From: Streptomyces albipurpureus
GTDB taxonomy: Bacteria; Actinomycetota; Actinomycetes; Streptomycetales; Streptomycetaceae
Direction of reading: 5' to 3'
Assembly: GCF_023701525.1 (NCBI RefSeq)
Contig: NZ_JAMQAW010000011.1
Coordinates: 330,902-365,367, forward strand
DNA length: 34,466 bases
Shown: positions 32,374-34,466 of the stretch, one piece after another
Numbering within the stretch: the stretch's first letter is position 1
How the letters are laid out: each line of letters opens with the position of its first letter
The notes under the pieces: model-generated
Told to the model about the DNA's origin: nothing
The model's database searches: none
What the model saw: only the letters and a program-made list of their open reading frames with translations
Position numbers and translations under genes: made by a program

Positions 32374-34290
32374 TCATGTCCCGTTGATGCGGTAGACCGT
32401 CGTGTCGTCCCGGGAGAACACCTCCGTCAGACCCCGGCCGCCCGGGGGGAGCGCCAGGTTCACCCGGCTGGGCAGGTGGGACGCGCTGACGATGACATAG
32501 CGGATGCCGTACGCCCGCAGGCGGCTGCCCACGCTCGGATCGTCACCGAGGCGCACCAGATCCCGGAGCAACTGGTTCCGGCCCCGCTCCGCCCATGCGG
32601 TGTACGCGTACGGCTGGAACGGCACCACGCCGTGCGTCGCATACATCCACTCCGTCCCCTGGACCCAGTCGTTGAGCACCCGCTCACGCGGCCCCACCTT
32701 CGCCTTCAGCCAGCCGAACGCGGCGACCTCACCGTCCGTCACCAGCGACGGACGTCGGGAACCCGCGACATACTCCCGCGAGGGCCGCGCCTGCGCGTCG
32801 TACCAGATGACACCGCCCGCCAGCCCGCAGATGACGACGAGCAGCGCGGCCATACCCGGGTTGGGCCGCACATCGGGCACCGCGAGCAGACGCACGGCGG
32901 CGCCGACCGCGGCCCCGATACCGAGGGCGACGAGCAGGACGACCGGGGGAAGCAGCCGGTACCAGTCCGAGTACCAGAGGCCGACGACGGCCCGGCGGTA
33001 CGGGGAGGAAGTACCGGCGGCCACTACGAACAGCGCCCCGAAGCCCCCCGCGGTGAACAGCGGCCACCAGGTCCGGGCGCGCACCGCGAGCCAGAGGAGA
33101 CCGGCCCAGCCGAGCCCCGTCGCGACCAGCGTCGCGGAGAAGAGCCCCGAGCCCCGCTGCCGCCAGTCGAGCAGCACCAGATCGACCAGCGCACCCCGCA
33201 CCCCCGTATACGCGGGGCGGTCCGCGCTGACGATCCCGACGGCGGCGTCCAGCCCGGACAGAGCCCACGGCAGCATGGCCGCGACCGCGAGCGCCGTGAA
33301 CCCGGCGACCCGGAGGATCTCCCGGCGCCGTCGCGGCGACCGGATCAGCGCCTCCACGACCGCGGCGCCCGCCGGGACGGCCGCGCAGACTGCGGCGGCG
33401 GGGTGAGTGGCGAAGAGCCCGGCCGTGGCGGCGGCCGACGCCACACAGCCGGACAGCGGCCAGCCCTCCCGCCGGGTTCGCAGGATCAGCGCCACGACCG
33501 CCGGGGTGAGGGCGATACCGGCCGCGTACGAAGGGATCGCGGAGATCTTCGGTCCGAAGCCCGGGGCGAGGACGACGAGCACGGCGGCGAAGGGCCCGGC
33601 CAGAGGCAGCCGGGGCACGACCTGCCGGGCGAGCGCGACCACCCCCGCGGGCACGACGGCCGCGGCCAGCAGGAACTGCACGGCGTTCACCGCCGGCACG
33701 ACCGAGGTGGGGCCGGTCGCCGCGAGGGCCATGACGTTGTGCATCCCGATCGGATAGAACTGGCGCAGCCCCGGGTTCAGCGGGTCGAGCGGGACCAGCT
33801 GCCAGGGGGCACCGGACTGGAGATTCCGTACGGTCGCGACGACATAGCCGTGCCAGTTGAAGTCATAGCTCTGCGGTACGCCCGACAGCGCGGGCCACCA
33901 GACCCACCCCGCGAGCAGCACCGCGACGGCCGTACCGATCAGCACACCGCGCGGAACCCCTGATGCGGCTGGAACGCGCCCAAATGCCGCAGCAGGAGCC
34001 GGGGCGGGCGACCTCGTACGGCGCCCGCGCGGCAACAGCACTCCCGCGCCCAGAACCGCGACCCAGACCGCCCACGTCATCAGCGTGAAGCCGCCCAGCA
34101 GATCTGGCGTCAGGGCAGCAAAAGCAGTGAAGCCCACCGAGACCGGTGGCGCCAGGGCGATCGCGGTCCACCAGGTGGTGCGCGCCCACCCGCGCAGCAC
34201 CAGCAGACCCGGCAGATACAGGACCAGCATGCCGATGACCAGAGCGGAAACGAGGAACATGCGACCCACAATGCACGGCGAGCATTCCAT
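32374..34290 (-). CDS. Polytopic membrane protein, DUF6541/GT-C-like
   Basis: A 638-residue protein with about a dozen or more hydrophobic helices across residues 10-500 and a soluble C-terminal domain of about 130 residues (VTDGEVAAFGWLKAKVGPRE, RVLNDWVQGTEWMYATHGV, YVIVSASHLPSR). Helix spacing, the YDFNWHGYVVATVRN loop after the third or fourth helix and the C-terminal region fit the DUF6541 family. These resemble GT-C glycosyltransferases, which use lipid-linked sugars outside the membrane. No catalytic residue can be assigned. It may belong with the rhamnose/glycan genes on the left, from which the island now separates it, but that is inference. ATG 34290 is used; ATG 34260, just before the first helix, is an equally good start. 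Confidence 0.78.
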   Translation of the reverse strand: MECSPCIVGRMFLVSALVIGMLVLYLPGLLVLRGWARTTWWTAIALAPPVSVGFTAFAALTPDLLGGFTLMTWAVWVAVLGAGVLLPRGRRTRSPAPAPAAAFGRVPAASGVPRGVLIGTAVAVLLAGWVWWPALSGVPQSYDFNWHGYVVATVRNLQSGAPWQLVPLDPLNPGLRQFYPIGMHNVMALAATGPTSVVPAVNAVQFLLAAAVVPAGVVALARQVVPRLPLAGPFAAVLVVLAPGFGPKISAIPSYAAGIALTPAVVALILRTRREGWPLSGCVASAAATAGLFATHPAAAVCAAVPAGAAVVEALIRSPRRRREILRVAGFTALAVAAMLPWALSGLDAAVGIVSADRPAYTGVRGALVDLVLLDWRQRGSGLFSATLVATGLGWAGLLWLAVRARTWWPLFTAGGFGALFVVAAGTSSPYRRAVVGLWYSDWYRLLPPVVLLVALGIGAAVGAAVRLLAVPDVRPNPGMAALLVVICGLAGGVIWYDAQARPSREYVAGSRRPSLVTDGEVAAFGWLKAKVGPRERVLNDWVQGTEWMYATHGVVPFQPYAYTAWAERGRNQLLRDLVRLGDDPSVGSRLRAYGIRYVIVSASHLPSRVNLALPPGGRGLTEVFSRDDTTVYRINGT

Positions 34291-34395
34291 GCCCCACGAC
34301 GGCTCGCTGACACCGCCGGCCCCACCACTCAGCCAGCCGGACTCCCGGCCACGGCTCTCTTGGCCACCACCTGGGCCGGTGCCCCTGTCGTCCGC

Positions 34396-34432
34396 GACGC
34401 GCTGATCGGGGACCCTTCCCGATCAGCGCGTC
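34396..34432. terminator. Strong 15-bp hairpin near the window edge
   Basis: GACGCGCTGATCGGG (34396-34410) pairs perfectly with CCCGATCAGCGCGTC (34418-34432) around GACCCTT. It lies upstream of the leftward DUF6541-like gene, so it probably terminates a leftward gene beyond the right edge. Confidence 0.75.
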
Positions 34433-34466
34433 AAACGCACACTGGCCAGCTGGCCGACAACGTCCC

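Overview
The window is high-GC DNA with strong third-position G/C bias, GTG/TTG starts and gene content typical of Streptomyces or a close relative. It falls into three blocks: a chromosomal left part (about 1-14,650), an accessory island that starts at a tRNA-Pro 3'-fragment attachment site (about 14,700), and a right end (about 32,374 onward) carrying a polytopic membrane protein of the kind usually found on the chromosome.

Left block. A leftward operon encodes a truncated aldehyde dehydrogenase fragment, kynureninase (kynU), a secreted LVIVD-repeat protein and an APC-family amino-acid permease. A divergent LysR regulator faces it across a 179-bp region holding an AT-rich inverted repeat. 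This looks like a kynurenine/tryptophan catabolic unit that has lost part of its aldehyde dehydrogenase gene. Next comes a leftward secreted collagen-like protein. A rightward dTDP-L-rhamnose operon follows in the order rmlA-rmlC-rmlB-rmlD. The roughly 520 bp immediately before rmlA look like a group II intron without a reverse-transcriptase ORF; its candidate EBS1 loop is fully complementary to the last six bases of the 5' exon. Leftward and convergent to rmlD are a fused glycosyltransferase-2/methyltransferase and a membrane-anchored TPR protein. Together these suggest assembly or decoration of a rhamnose-containing surface glycan.

Island. From 14,698 the 3' half of a tRNA-Pro gene is followed by accessory DNA. 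Its best candidate for an unusual system is a 1,336-residue single-gene protein with an XRE-type HTH, an Mrr-like PD-(D/E)xK nuclease domain, a STAND/NACHT-like NTPase and a long helical C-terminus. It is preceded by a palindrome at the likely promoter. The architecture resembles Avs-type anti-phage sensors with an added DNA-binding domain. After it come decaying genes and mobile elements: a GNAT acetyltransferase pseudogene, an IS4-type element with about 93-bp terminal inverted repeats and a frameshifted transposase, a beta-roll surface protein missing its N-terminus, about 1.5 kb with no credible gene, an IS5-type remnant, an intact IS30 element, and two overlapping tyrosine recombinases (one 5'-truncated, one frameshifted and lacking its catalytic end). 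A piece matching the missing catalytic end lies at 32.03-32.13 kb on the opposite strand. Between the recombinase pieces sits a large intact secreted DUF11-repeat protein.

Right end. A leftward 638-residue multi-spanning protein (DUF6541/GT-C-like) is followed by a strong hairpin near the window edge. The intact tRNA-Pro expected at the far end of the island is not in the window, so the right boundary of the island is not resolved. All functional statements come from reading motifs; no database search was run.
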